The notes: generated by a model from the letters alone, not told the origin. Positions 52,278 to 61,623 are shown, counted from the first letter of the stretch. The stretch: 64,000 bases of DNA from Spirosoma luteum DSM 19990 (GCF_000374065.1 NZ_KB893312.1:148399-212398); one strand, 5' to 3'. Made by a program: numbers and translations.

Positions 52278-54902
52278 TTACATATTTTCAATCTCCGCGT
52301 CCAGGTTGGTGAAGGCTATCTCGCCTTCTGGGTTCAACTCCATCAGCACAACGGAGTCTTTCTTGACTTCGCCGGATAGGATGGACTTGGATAGTTCATT
52401 AAGCACCCGGCGTTGCAGCACCCGTTTCAGCGGGCGGGCACCAAACTGAGGGTCGAACCCTTCTTCACCAATCTTGTTCAGAGCCTCATCGGTAGCATCG
52501 AGTTGAATACCGTTTTCTGCCAGTCGCTGCCGGATACCCCGGAACTGGATGTCCACAATCTTTCGGATATTAGCCCTTGTTAGCGGCTCAAACATGACAA
52601 TCTCGTCAATCCGGTTCAGAAATTCCGGGCGGATAGTTTGGCGCAACAACTCCATAACGGCCGCTTTGGCTTCTTCCAGTACCAGCGAGTGATTCCAGCC
52701 TTCATCCTCCGTAAACTTCTCCTGTATGAGGTGGCTGCCGATGTTCGAGGTCATGATAATGATCGTGTTCTTGAAGTTGGCCACGCGGCCTTTATTGTCC
52801 GTTAGGCGACCTTCATCGAGTACCTGCAACAGGATGTTCCAGACGTCGGGGTGTGCTTTTTCAATTTCGTCGAGTAACACCACCGAGTAAGGTTTGCGAC
52901 GGACGGCTTCGGTCAACTGACCCCCTTCGTCGTAGCCCACATAGCCCGGAGGGGCACCAATCAGGCGGCTTACAGCGTGGCGTTCCTGATACTCGCTCAT
53001 GTCAATGCGAACCATCGCATTTTCGTCGTTGAACAGGTATTCGGCCAGCGTACGGGCTACCTCCGTTTTACCTACCCCCGTCGTACCCAGGAAGATAAAC
53101 GAACCAATGGGCCGTTTTGGGTCCTGCATCCCCGCCCGACTCCGGCGTACAGCATCGGCCACTACTTCAATGGCTTCGGCTTGTCCGGCCACGCGTTTAC
53201 CCAGTTCTTTCTCCAGATTGAGGAGCTTTTCGCGGTCACTCTGGAGCATTTTCGATACCGGAATGCCCGTCCACTTGGCCACCACTTCGGCAATATCCTC
53301 GGCGGTTACTTCCTCAGGCATCATCTTGTCTGATGCGTTTCTATCGGTACCTTCCTGAGATAGGGAGTTGAGTTTGGTTTCAATTTCAGGAATCTTGCCG
53401 TAGCGTATCTCCGCTACTTTGCCATAATCCCCGGCGCGTTCGGCCTGTTCGGCTTCAAAGCGTAGCTGGTCGAGTTGTTCTTTCAGCGTCCGGCCTTCGT
53501 TGACCGATTCTTTCTCGGTTTCCCACTTAGCCTTCAGGTCGTTACGCTGTTCGCTGAGTTCCTCAATCTGTTTGTTCAGAATGCTTTCCTTCTCCCGGTT
53601 ATTTTCCCGGCGAATGGCTTCCCGTTCAATTTCCAACTGCATAATGCGCCGGTTTAGCTCATCGAGTTCCTCGGGAACGGAGTCCATTTCCAAGCGGAGT
53701 TTAGCGGCTGCTTCGTCCATTAGGTCAATGGCTTTGTCGGGCAAGAAACGGTCGGTGATGTACCGGGTCGATAGTTCAACGGCGGCAATCACCGCATCGT
53801 CTTTTATCCGAACGCCGTGGTGGAGTTCGTATTTCTCCTTGATACCACGTAGAATCGAAATGGCATCGGCCATGTCCGGTTCATCCACGATAACGGCCTG
53901 AAAACGACGTTCGAGGGCTTTGTCTTTTTCAATATATTTCTGGTACTCTTTCAGCGTAGTGGCACCAATCGTGTGCAACTCACCGCGCGAAAGAGCTGGT
54001 TTCAGCAGGTTGGCGGCATCCATCGCACCTTCACCACCGGCACCAGCGCCCACCAGCGTATGAATCTCGTCGATGAACAGGATTATCTGCCCGTCAGAAT
54101 CGGTCACTTCCTTAATGACTGCTTTCAAACGCTCTTCAAACTCCCCTTTGTATTTGGCACCCGCAATGAGCAGGCCCATATCTAGGGATACGATGGTTTT
54201 GGTCTTCAGGTTTTCGGGTACATCGCCCGATACAATCCGCTGGGCCAGCCCTTCCACAATGGCCGTTTTACCCACGCCCGGTTCGCCGAGCAGGATGGGG
54301 TTGTTTTTAGTACGGCGGCTCAGGATTTGCAGTACCCGCCTAATTTCTTCATCGCGGCCAATAACCGGGTCAATTTTGCCGGTTCGGGCGCGTTCGTTCA
54401 GGTTAATGCTGAACCGCTCCAACGATTGATATTTTGCTTCTGCGTTCTGGTCTTTCACCGAATTTCCTTTTCTAAGTTCATTGATGGCCGCTTTCGTCTG
54501 TTTTTCGTTGAAACCGGCATCGCGTAATAGCGTTGCAATCTGGTCTTTACCGCCCATTAGGCCCAGCAACATCAGTTCGACACTCACAAATTCGTCGCCG
54601 AATTCTTTGGTATAACTGCTTGCCTTGGCTAAGGCTGCGGCTGTATCATTGCTCAGATACACGCCGTTATTCCCCCCCGAAACCTTGGGGTAGGTGGTCA
54701 AGATGGCCTGCAGAGCACCGCTGGTGTTTTGTAAATTAACTCCCAGCTTTTTGGCAACAAAGCCAACAACGTTCTCATCTTCCGACAGGATGGCCTGGAG
54801 CAGGTGGCCGGTTTCGATGGCCTGCTGCCCGTTGCCGAGGGCGATTTCTGACGCCTTCTGCACAACCTCCTGCGCTTTTACCGTGTAATTCTTGAAGTCC
54901 AT
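52278..54902 (-). CDS. clpB: ATP-dependent disaggregase ClpB
   Basis: An 874-residue Hsp100 chaperone that threads aggregated proteins with DnaK help. It has the N-domain (residues 1-150), first AAA module with Walker A GEPGVGKT at 206-213, a coiled-coil middle domain (about 405-525), and a second AAA module with GTTGVGKT and the sensor-2 region (FGARPLKRVLQRRV). The IGF/IGL loop for ClpP binding is absent, as expected for ClpB. The upstream region holds a CIRCE-shaped inverted repeat, pointing to heat-shock control. Confidence 0.97.
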   Translation of the reverse strand: MDFKNYTVKAQEVVQKASEIALGNGQQAIETGHLLQAILSEDENVVGFVAKKLGVNLQNTSGALQAILTTYPKVSGGNNGVYLSNDTAAALAKASSYTKEFGDEFVSVELMLLGLMGGKDQIATLLRDAGFNEKQTKAAINELRKGNSVKDQNAEAKYQSLERFSINLNERARTGKIDPVIGRDEEIRRVLQILSRRTKNNPILLGEPGVGKTAIVEGLAQRIVSGDVPENLKTKTIVSLDMGLLIAGAKYKGEFEERLKAVIKEVTDSDGQIILFIDEIHTLVGAGAGGEGAMDAANLLKPALSRGELHTIGATTLKEYQKYIEKDKALERRFQAVIVDEPDMADAISILRGIKEKYELHHGVRIKDDAVIAAVELSTRYITDRFLPDKAIDLMDEAAAKLRLEMDSVPEELDELNRRIMQLEIEREAIRRENNREKESILNKQIEELSEQRNDLKAKWETEKESVNEGRTLKEQLDQLRFEAEQAERAGDYGKVAEIRYGKIPEIETKLNSLSQEGTDRNASDKMMPEEVTAEDIAEVVAKWTGIPVSKMLQSDREKLLNLEKELGKRVAGQAEAIEVVADAVRRSRAGMQDPKRPIGSFIFLGTTGVGKTEVARTLAEYLFNDENAMVRIDMSEYQERHAVSRLIGAPPGYVGYDEGGQLTEAVRRKPYSVVLLDEIEKAHPDVWNILLQVLDEGRLTDNKGRVANFKNTIIIMTSNIGSHLIQEKFTEDEGWNHSLVLEEAKAAVMELLRQTIRPEFLNRIDEIVMFEPLTRANIRKIVDIQFRGIRQRLAENGIQLDATDEALNKIGEEGFDPQFGARPLKRVLQRRVLNELSKSILSGEVKKDSVVLMELNPEGEIAFTNLDAEIENM

Positions 54903-54922
54903 GATGGCGTAGGTTTTGGTTT

Positions 54923-54949
54923 TTTGTTAGTCTTCTATTTACTAACAAA
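54923..54949 (-). promoter_or_regulatory. inverted repeat upstream of clpB
   Basis: TTTGTTAGT-N9-ACTAACAAA, two perfect 9-base arms with a 9-base spacer, 21-47 bases before the clpB ATG. The geometry equals that of CIRCE (9-N9-9), but the sequence differs, so the binding protein is not known. Confidence 0.55.
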
Positions 54950-55154
54950 CCAAGTGCCGGGGTGGTTTTACGGACATTTTGGCTTATTTTCCCTCTATAA
55001 AGTTGCCAGAATCGGAATTTATGTCACATACAGACAAAGAAGCAATTATGACGGCTACGCTGATGACAGCAACTCTCACAACTCCCTAAGGCTATTATGC
55101 TGTGGACTAAAACAGGAAAACCGCCTGTTAAGCGGTTCGATAAATTTAGACGCG

Positions 55155-55215
55155 TTTTTTGTCATTCCGACGACAGCGGAGTAGTCCGTGCTGCTGTCGT
55201 CGGAATGACAAAAAA
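55155..55215. repeat. long palindrome, REP-like
   Basis: TTTTTTGTCATTCCGACGA.. pairs with its complement at 55193-55215; the stem is 23 bp with a 15-base loop. The GTCATTCCGACGA core is one that I recall as a recurrent intergenic element in Bacteroidota genomes; this is from memory and not checked. The rest of the 54950-55279 gap shows only spurious short frames. Confidence 0.7.
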
Positions 55216-55279
55216 TAAAATGGAAAGCTCAATTACTGGTTTTCATAAGCCGTCTTATATGGTGACAACGATTCTTTTT

Positions 55280-56053
55280 TCAGCTATTCAATCGGGTAAA
55301 GCCGCCGTCGAGCGGGTAGTCGCAACCGGTGATGAATCCGGCTTCGTCGGAGCAGAGGTATAGAGCCAGCGCACCCACTTCTTCCGGTTCGGCCATACGC
55401 CCAATAGGTTGCGTTTTTGAGAGTTTCTCAAACATTTCGGCTTCCTGACCGGGGTAGGTTTTCGCCAGATACCCATCCACAAAAGGTGTATGCACCCGTG
55501 CGGGCGAAATGCAGTTGCAGCGGATGTTGTCTTTCAAATAGTCTTTCGCCACTGATAAGGTCATGGTCATCACGGCCCCTTTGCTCATTGAATAGGCGAA
55601 GCGGTCGGCAATGCCAAGCGTGGCCGCTATGGAGGCCATGTTAAGCAATACACCCCCGCCGTTGGCCTTCAGGTGTGGAATGGTGGCGTGCAGGCAGTTG
55701 TAAACGCCTTTGATGTTGATGCGGTAAATCCGGTCGAAATCGGCTTCGGTCGTTGTTTCTGCCGTGCCGATGTGCGACACGCCCGCATTGTTAACCAGAA
55801 TATGAATCGGCCCCTGACCGGCAATCTGATTAATCACCTCGATAACCTGCGGCTGATTCGATACGTCGAGCGCGTAACTCGTAGCCTGCCCCCCCGACTC
55901 CCGAATCTGGTTAGCGGCTGCTTCGGCCTGCTCCTGATTCAAGTCGAGGATATGAACGGATGCGCCTGCCTGAGCGAACGTTTTGGCAATAGCCAGGCCA
56001 ATACCACTGGCTCCCCCCGTAACAAGGGCGGTTTTGTTGTTGAGTGAAAACAT
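55280..56053 (-). CDS. SDR family oxidoreductase
   Basis: A 257-residue short-chain dehydrogenase. Its nucleotide loop is TGGASGIGLAI, with Asp in HILDLNQEQ after strand 2, which suggests NAD(H) over NADP(H). NNAGVSHIG, the catalytic Ser in NMASIAA and Tyr/Lys in YSMSKGA are complete. It is transcribed downstream of the altronate-dehydratase-like gene with a 91-bp gap, so a role in sugar-acid or sugar oxidation is inferred (relatives include L-fucose and glucose dehydrogenases). Confidence 0.9.
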   Translation of the reverse strand: MFSLNNKTALVTGGASGIGLAIAKTFAQAGASVHILDLNQEQAEAAANQIRESGGQATSYALDVSNQPQVIEVINQIAGQGPIHILVNNAGVSHIGTAETTTEADFDRIYRINIKGVYNCLHATIPHLKANGGGVLLNMASIAATLGIADRFAYSMSKGAVMTMTLSVAKDYLKDNIRCNCISPARVHTPFVDGYLAKTYPGQEAEMFEKLSKTQPIGRMAEPEEVGALALYLCSDEAGFITGCDYPLDGGFTRLNS

Positions 56054-56056
56054 AAA

Positions 56057-56137
56057 GTGAAAGAGTGAAAGAGTGAAAGAGTGAAAGAGTGGAAACGTTC
56101 CTTTAGTTTACTCACTCATTCGTTCTTTCACTCTTTC
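56057..56137. repeat. four-copy GTGAAAGA repeat with complementary arm
   Basis: GTGAAAGA is repeated four times in tandem (56057-56088). GAAAGAGTGAAAGA in it pairs perfectly with TCTTTCACTCTTTC at 56124-56137. The element lies between uxaA and the SDR gene. Confidence 0.7.
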
Positions 56138-56144
56138 GCCATTT

Positions 56145-57803
56145 TTAAAGTGAAACGCCCCGTTTCCAGGGGATGAAATCGTCCTGCCCCAGCCGTTCGG
56201 CCTGGGTTATTGTCTCGCCGGAGGCTAATCGGATGATGTATTCCAGTAAAGCATCTGCGTTTTGGGGTATACTCTGTTCCCCGTCGATGATGGGGCCGCT
56301 ATCGAAATCAATAACATCGGGCATCCGGTTCTTCAGAATCGTGTTCGTCGACACTTTCACTACTGGACAAATTGGGTTGCCGGTGGGTGTGCCTAGCCCC
56401 GTTGTGAACAAAATAACGTTGGTACCCGAACCGGCCATGCCCGTAGTAGCTTCCACATCGTTTCCGGGGGTACATAACAAATTCAAGCCGGGTGCAGTAG
56501 CGGGTTCAGCGTAGTCCAGCACGTCGGCCACCGGGGCGTTACCGCCCTTCTTTGCGGCCCCCGCCGATTTTATGGCATCCGTAATCAATCCGTCTTTTAT
56601 GTTTCCCGGCGAGGGATTCATGTCGAAGCCCGACCCGGCGGCTTCGGCCTGAGCCGAGTAAGTACGCATCAGTGTGATAAACTTCTGCGCTTTGTCTGTA
56701 TCGTTGGTACGGTTGATGAGTTCCTGCTCCACGCCGTTGAGTTCCGGAAATTCGGCCAGGATGGTTTTGCCGCCCAAGGCTACCAGTGTGTCCGACAAAT
56801 GTCCCAGAACGGGATTGGCCGAGATGCCCGAAAAACCGTCGGAGCCACCACATTTCAGTCCTACGGTGAGGGCGCTGAGGGGGGCAGGCTTTCGTTCTAT
56901 TTTATTGATTTCGGTGAGTCCGAGAAAGGTCTCTTTGGTCGCCTGCGCCATGAGGGCGTATTCCGTACCGGCCTGCTGCTCGAACAACAACAACGGTTTG
57001 TCGAACTTCGGGTTTTGCCGTTTTATTTCGGCGGCAATCATGTCCGTCTGCAAATGCTGGCAACCCAGGCTCAGCACCGTAGCACCGGCCACGTTCGGGT
57101 TGTTGATGAATCCCGCCAGTAGGGAGCACAGATAGCCCGAATCCTGCCGGGTGCCGCCACAACCCATTTCGTGAGTCAGAAACTTGATGCCATCCACGTT
57201 TTTGAACGGGCGTTTGACCGTTTGCTGATGTTGCTGCGTTGGGTCAACAAAAGGTTGCATCTTCTTGACGACATCCATTTCGCCCGCTTTGTAGAGACTC
57301 AGCAGTTGGTGTACCTGTTGGCGGTAGGTTTCGGGTTGGGCATAGCCCAGCTCCCGTTCAAAGGCATCCTTCAGAATGAGCACGTTCCGGTTTTCGCAAA
57401 AAACCAGCGGCACCACGAGCCAGTAATTACGCGTACCTACATGGCCATCGGCCCGGTGATAGCCCATAAACGTGCGGCTTTCCCAATCCGAAACGGTAGG
57501 TGGCTGCCAGGAATAGGCTTGCTTTTTATCGAGGCCGTAGGGGTCGGCATCGTGCTTAAGGTTAAAAGTCGTGATAGGCTCTCCTCTTTTGATAGGACGG
57601 GTTGCTTTTCCAACCAGTACCCCGTACATGGTAATAGGATCGCCGGGCTGCCGGTCTTCGGTCACAAATTTATGCTTGGCCTCAACGGCGTAGGGTAGTT
57701 CGTACGAGTCGTCCTCAAAATCAATATGTTCGCCCGCCGACAGGTTACGGAGTGCTACGATAACATTATCGCCGGGGTGAACTTTCAAAACGCGGGCAGT
57801 CAT
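56145..57803 (-). CDS. uxaA: altronate dehydratase family protein (UxaA-like)
   Basis: A 552-residue protein of the UxaA/GarD altronate-galactarate dehydratase family, removing water from an aldonic or aldaric acid to give a 2-keto-3-deoxy acid. The N-terminal SAF-like domain (about residues 1-90) is fused to the catalytic part: GYHRADGHVGTRNYW, THEMGCGGTRQDSG, LGCQHLQTD, LKCGGSDGFSGISANP, FTTGLGTPTGNPICPVVKVSTN. Cys and His/Asp in these blocks hold the metal. The gene precedes the SDR gene, and together they look like a small sugar-acid module; no uxaB/uxaC is in the window. Confidence 0.93.
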   Translation of the reverse strand: MTARVLKVHPGDNVIVALRNLSAGEHIDFEDDSYELPYAVEAKHKFVTEDRQPGDPITMYGVLVGKATRPIKRGEPITTFNLKHDADPYGLDKKQAYSWQPPTVSDWESRTFMGYHRADGHVGTRNYWLVVPLVFCENRNVLILKDAFERELGYAQPETYRQQVHQLLSLYKAGEMDVVKKMQPFVDPTQQHQQTVKRPFKNVDGIKFLTHEMGCGGTRQDSGYLCSLLAGFINNPNVAGATVLSLGCQHLQTDMIAAEIKRQNPKFDKPLLLFEQQAGTEYALMAQATKETFLGLTEINKIERKPAPLSALTVGLKCGGSDGFSGISANPVLGHLSDTLVALGGKTILAEFPELNGVEQELINRTNDTDKAQKFITLMRTYSAQAEAAGSGFDMNPSPGNIKDGLITDAIKSAGAAKKGGNAPVADVLDYAEPATAPGLNLLCTPGNDVEATTGMAGSGTNVILFTTGLGTPTGNPICPVVKVSTNTILKNRMPDVIDFDSGPIIDGEQSIPQNADALLEYIIRLASGETITQAERLGQDDFIPWKRGVSL

Positions 57804-57937
57804 TGGACAGGTTGTTTTTTTTAGTATAGAGTCGCATCAGGTCGAAATATACCACTATCGGCAAAAACTTTATCGGCCTCTGTTGCGAATGTGAACACCA
57901 TTGGCAAGTTTTAGGGTTCAATTCATGTCTATTTCCG

Positions 57938-59140
57938 ATGCCCCCAAGCCAGCCTGTCTCCCAATCCAGTTTACTGTCCGGCCGACTGATGTCGATGGAT
58001 GCCTACCGGGGCTTTGTAATGGTGCTGATGGCAGCCGAGATACTGAAATTCTATACGTTGCAGGAAGCTTATCCTGACAGCGGCTTCTGGGCGTTTCTTA
58101 CGCATCACCAAAGCCACGTAGCGTGGGCGGGGTGCTCGCTGCACGACCTAATTCAACCGTCGTTTTCGTTTTTGGTCGGGGTGGCTTTGCCGTACTCCGT
58201 CGCCAGCCGTGTAACGCAGGGGCAATCGTTCGGTGTGCAACTGGGACACGCCATCCGGCGGTCGCTGATTTTGATTTTGCTCGGTATTTTCCTGCGCTCG
58301 ACCCACACCAGTCAAACAAATTTTACGTTTGAGGACACCCTCACCCAAATTGGCCTGGGCTATACCTTCCTATTCCTACTCGGTACCGCCAAAAACCGAA
58401 CCGTCTGGATTGCACTGGGTGCCATTTTAGTTGGTTACTGGCTGGCGTTTGTGCTGTATCCGGTAATCGACGGCTTTGATTACAGTGCCGTAGGCGTTAC
58501 CGCTGATTGGCCCGAGCACTATACGGGCTTGATGGCGCATTTTAACAAAAACAGTAATTTGGCCTGGGCGTTCGATACCTGGTTTCTGAACCTGTTTCCG
58601 CGCAACAACTTCTTTTTGTTCAATGGCGGAGGATATGCCACGCTTAGTTTTATTCCAACCCTTGGCACCATGCTGCTGGGGTTGCAGGCGGGGCGGTGGC
58701 TACGCTCCGGGATGGCCAACCGGGACGTTCTGAACTACTTTCTGCTGGCGGGTGCCATTGGTTTGGCCAGTGGTGTGCTGCTTCACGTAACCGGTATTTG
58801 CCCTATTGTGAAGCGAATCTGGACACCGGCCTGGGTATTGTTTAGTGGTGGCTGGTGTTTCTGGCTGCTGGCTTTTTTCTATAGTATTATTGACATGGCC
58901 GGGTATCGAAAATGGGCCTTTCCGTTAGTCGTTGTAGGTATGAATTCCATTGCCATTTATTGCCTGGTGCATCTGATTGACCAGTTCATTATCACCTCCT
59001 TTTATACCCATCTGGGGCATGGACCGTTTCTATGGTTGGGTACCCCGTTCGAACCATTACTTATTGGGCTGGCTACGCTGGCTGTTTTCTACCTGATTCT
59101 CTGGTGGATGTACCGTCGAAAACTATTTATACGAATCTAA
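57938..59140 (+). CDS. DUF5009/HGSNAT-like membrane acyltransferase
   Basis: A 400-residue multi-pass membrane protein of the heparan-alpha-glucosaminide N-acetyltransferase-like / DUF5009 group. It starts RLMSMDAYRGFVMVLMAAEILKFYTL, with the conserved D(A/V)YRG and a His-rich segment AFLTHHQSHVAWAGCSLHDLIQPSFSFLVGVALPYS, then about nine more helices. The family is related to NagX and acyltransferase 3; it may acetylate sugars across the membrane. Seven bases before its ATG is a rare ATTTCC context, not a Shine-Dalgarno. The stop is 6 bases before the adenine deaminase start. Confidence 0.88.
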   Translation: MPPSQPVSQSSLLSGRLMSMDAYRGFVMVLMAAEILKFYTLQEAYPDSGFWAFLTHHQSHVAWAGCSLHDLIQPSFSFLVGVALPYSVASRVTQGQSFGVQLGHAIRRSLILILLGIFLRSTHTSQTNFTFEDTLTQIGLGYTFLFLLGTAKNRTVWIALGAILVGYWLAFVLYPVIDGFDYSAVGVTADWPEHYTGLMAHFNKNSNLAWAFDTWFLNLFPRNNFFLFNGGGYATLSFIPTLGTMLLGLQAGRWLRSGMANRDVLNYFLLAGAIGLASGVLLHVTGICPIVKRIWTPAWVLFSGGWCFWLLAFFYSIIDMAGYRKWAFPLVVVGMNSIAIYCLVHLIDQFIITSFYTHLGHGPFLWLGTPFEPLLIGLATLAVFYLILWWMYRRKLFIRI

Positions 59141-59146
59141 TTGTCT

Positions 59147-60868
59147 ATGATTACTGCCAACATTCTAAATCTGTTCGACCAGACAATTTTTTACGGCACT
59201 ATAACCGTCACTGGCGGCCGTATTGACCAGATTCACCGCCTTGGTCCCGAACGGGTGGGGGAGCCTTATGCACTGCCGGGTTTTGTGGATGCCCATGTAC
59301 ATGTTGAAAGCTCGTTGCTCACGCCCCCGCAGTTTGCCCGGCTGGCAGTCGTTCATGGTACCGTAGCTACGGTGTCCGACCCGCACGAGATTGGTAACGT
59401 GCTGGGTGTGGCCGGGGTTCAGTACATGCTCGACGAAGCCCGGCGGGTTCCCTTCAAGTTTATGTTTGGTGCCCCGTCCTGCGTGCCTGCCACTCCGTTC
59501 GAAATGGCGGGGGCCACCATTGGGGTACAGGATATCAGGCAACTGCTGGCTCAGAAAGAGATTGGCTATCTGGCCGAAATGATGAACTTTCCGGGGGTAT
59601 TGCATCAGGATTCCGACGTGATGGCCAAAATAGCGCTGGCGCAGGCGTTTAATAAACCCATCGATGGCCATGCACCCGGCCTGACCGGCGATGACGCCCA
59701 ACATTACATGGATGCCGGTATCAGTACAGACCACGAATGTTTTACCTACGAAGAAGGACTGGACAAGGCACAGCGGGGGATGAACATTCTGATTCGGGAG
59801 GGGAGCGCGGCTCGTAATTTTGACGCACTCATCCCGTTGCTGGCTCAGTTTCCGGAACAAATCATGTTCTGTTCGGATGATAAGCACCCGGACACGCTGG
59901 CCGAAGGGCACATCAATCAACTGGTGGTCCGGGCACTGGAAAAGGGTAACTCCCTCTGGCATGTGCTTCGGGCAGCCTGTCTGAACCCGGTGTTGCATTA
60001 TCGGTTGCCGGTTGGCCTGCTCCGCGAAGGGGACCCGGCCGATTATATTATTGTGAACAATCTACAGGATTTTCGGGTGCAGCAAACGGTCATCAATGGC
60101 GAAGTTGTGGCCGAGGACGGGCAATCCGGAATTTCCGATTTGCGGAGTGAGCATGTCAATAAATTTGACTGTTCGCTGAAGGAGCCTGCCGATTTTAGCG
60201 TGTATACGGCAGAAGGACCGACTACCAATTCTGCCGGGTTGATTCGGGTTATCGGAGCCCTCGATGGGCAGTTGATTACCAATGAACTGCATCTGGCACC
60301 GAAACGGGTGGGAAATGAACTGGTGGCAGATGTTGACCAGGACGTACTAAAGCTAGTAGTGGTCAACCGGTATCAGGATACGCCCCCGGCAGTGGCTTTT
60401 ATTAAAAATTTCGGCCTGAAACACGGAGCAATTGCGTCGTCGGTCGGGCACGATTCACACAACATTACGGCCGTTGGCTGCGATGATGAGAGCATCTGTC
60501 GGGCGGTCAATCTGATTATCGACGCTGGAGGGGGACTATCGGCCGTGACCGGAGGGGAATCTGAACAGGATGAAAAAGAGGTAATGAGCCGACGCGCGTT
60601 TTTGCATCTAGCTACTACACCGGAAACATATCTGGTCGCGTTACCCGTGGCGGGGCTGATGACAGACCGGGATGGCTATGCCGTGGCGGATGATTATCGG
60701 CGACTCGACAACTTTGTGAAGCAGGAGCTAGGTAGTACGCTGGCTGCTCCCTTTATGACGTTGTCATTTATGGCACTTCTTGTCATTCCGAATCTAAAAC
60801 TTAGCGATAAGGGTCTGTTTAATGGATTAAGCTTCTCTTTTGTGTCGTTGGAAACAGAAAATGGGTAA
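59147..60868 (+). CDS. ade: adenine deaminase
   Basis: A 573-residue amidohydrolase that converts adenine to hypoxanthine, releasing ammonia, in purine salvage. Metal ligands are seen in GFVDAHVHVESSLL; the family blocks GTVATVSDPHEIGNVLG, DGHAPGLTG, SDDKHPDTLAEGH and HDSHNITAVG are complete. The ATG at 59147 is taken in place of a TTG two codons earlier. It follows the DUF5009 gene by 6 bases, and the two are probably co-transcribed. Confidence 0.95.
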   Translation: MITANILNLFDQTIFYGTITVTGGRIDQIHRLGPERVGEPYALPGFVDAHVHVESSLLTPPQFARLAVVHGTVATVSDPHEIGNVLGVAGVQYMLDEARRVPFKFMFGAPSCVPATPFEMAGATIGVQDIRQLLAQKEIGYLAEMMNFPGVLHQDSDVMAKIALAQAFNKPIDGHAPGLTGDDAQHYMDAGISTDHECFTYEEGLDKAQRGMNILIREGSAARNFDALIPLLAQFPEQIMFCSDDKHPDTLAEGHINQLVVRALEKGNSLWHVLRAACLNPVLHYRLPVGLLREGDPADYIIVNNLQDFRVQQTVINGEVVAEDGQSGISDLRSEHVNKFDCSLKEPADFSVYTAEGPTTNSAGLIRVIGALDGQLITNELHLAPKRVGNELVADVDQDVLKLVVVNRYQDTPPAVAFIKNFGLKHGAIASSVGHDSHNITAVGCDDESICRAVNLIIDAGGGLSAVTGGESEQDEKEVMSRRAFLHLATTPETYLVALPVAGLMTDRDGYAVADDYRRLDNFVKQELGSTLAAPFMTLSFMALLVIPNLKLSDKGLFNGLSFSFVSLETENG

Positions 60869-60963
60869 CTAGAAAAAAAAATAATACCTGCCGCTTTTAA
60901 TTCTATTTTTTATCGGTAAGTTTACAGACTCTAAGGCTATTCCTAACCTTTTATCTCTCTAAC

Positions 60964-61563
60964 ATGGCTCGCACTCGTAATCAAACCGGCCCCGACGACG
61001 AAACTCTCTGGAATTTGTTTCGTGGTGGCGATGAAAACGCGTTTGCCCGATTGTATCAAAATTATGTTCAAAGTCTCTACCACTATTGCGTCCATTTTGC
61101 TACCGACCGTGCGTTGATTAAAGATTGCATTCACGACCTGTTCGTGGAACTCTGGAAACATCGCACCACCATTGGCCCAACCACATCAGTGCGGTTTTAT
61201 CTGATGGCTTCCATCAAACGGAAACTGGTTCGGCATCTTACCGCTGAACAGAAACTGGTTAGCCAGGATGAAATAGTAAACGGACGGCGTATTGGTGATA
61301 CGTTACCCGGTGCCGACCCCTCCCACGAAAATCTGCTGATTTCGTACGAAGAAGATTCATTCATGAATGATTGCCTGCATCAGGCACTCGAAAAACTTCC
61401 CCGTCGTCAGCGCGAAGCCGTACACCTGCGGTATTTCCAGAACATGAGTAATGAAGAAATTTCCACGCTGATGCAGATTAACATTCAATCGGTGTATAAC
61501 CTTATTTTTGGGGCGATGAGTAACCTGAAGCGTTACGTGACGCTTGAGAACGTTTCGCTCTGA
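60964..61563 (+). CDS. ECF sigma factor
   Basis: A 199-residue extracytoplasmic-function sigma-70 factor. Region 2 reads FARLYQNYVQSLYHYCVHFATDRALIKDCIHDLFVELWKH and region 4 reads LEKLPRRQREAVHLRYFQNMSNEEISTLMQINIQSVYNLI. It binds RNA polymerase and a subset of promoters. Many Bacteroidota sigma factors of this type are followed by a FecR anti-sigma gene and a SusC/SusD pair; none is present, so its regulator and regulon are not visible. A strong terminator follows. Confidence 0.94.
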   Translation: MARTRNQTGPDDETLWNLFRGGDENAFARLYQNYVQSLYHYCVHFATDRALIKDCIHDLFVELWKHRTTIGPTTSVRFYLMASIKRKLVRHLTAEQKLVSQDEIVNGRRIGDTLPGADPSHENLLISYEEDSFMNDCLHQALEKLPRRQREAVHLRYFQNMSNEEISTLMQINIQSVYNLIFGAMSNLKRYVTLENVSL

Positions 61564-61585
61564 TACTGACTATTCCTAAACGATA

Positions 61586-61623
61586 AAAACCCGGTAGCTG
61601 CAAGTCAGTTACCGGGTTTTTTT
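61586..61623 (+). terminator. terminator of the ECF sigma gene
   Basis: AAAACCCGGTAGCTG-CAAGT-CAGTTACCGGGTTTT followed by further T; 15-bp stem with one G-T pair. Confidence 0.93.

Noticed and set aside
54924..55363. Two short plus-strand frames between clpB and the SDR gene
   Set aside because: They run through the REP-like palindrome and the clpB operator; composition is not protein-like.
56057..56088. CRISPR array
   Set aside because: The four 8-base units are directly adjacent with no spacers, so this is a simple tandem repeat.
59165..59998. 277-codon minus-strand frame over adenine deaminase
   Set aside because: It is the antisense shadow of a conserved enzyme and is rich in Cys, His and Arg, as shadow frames are.
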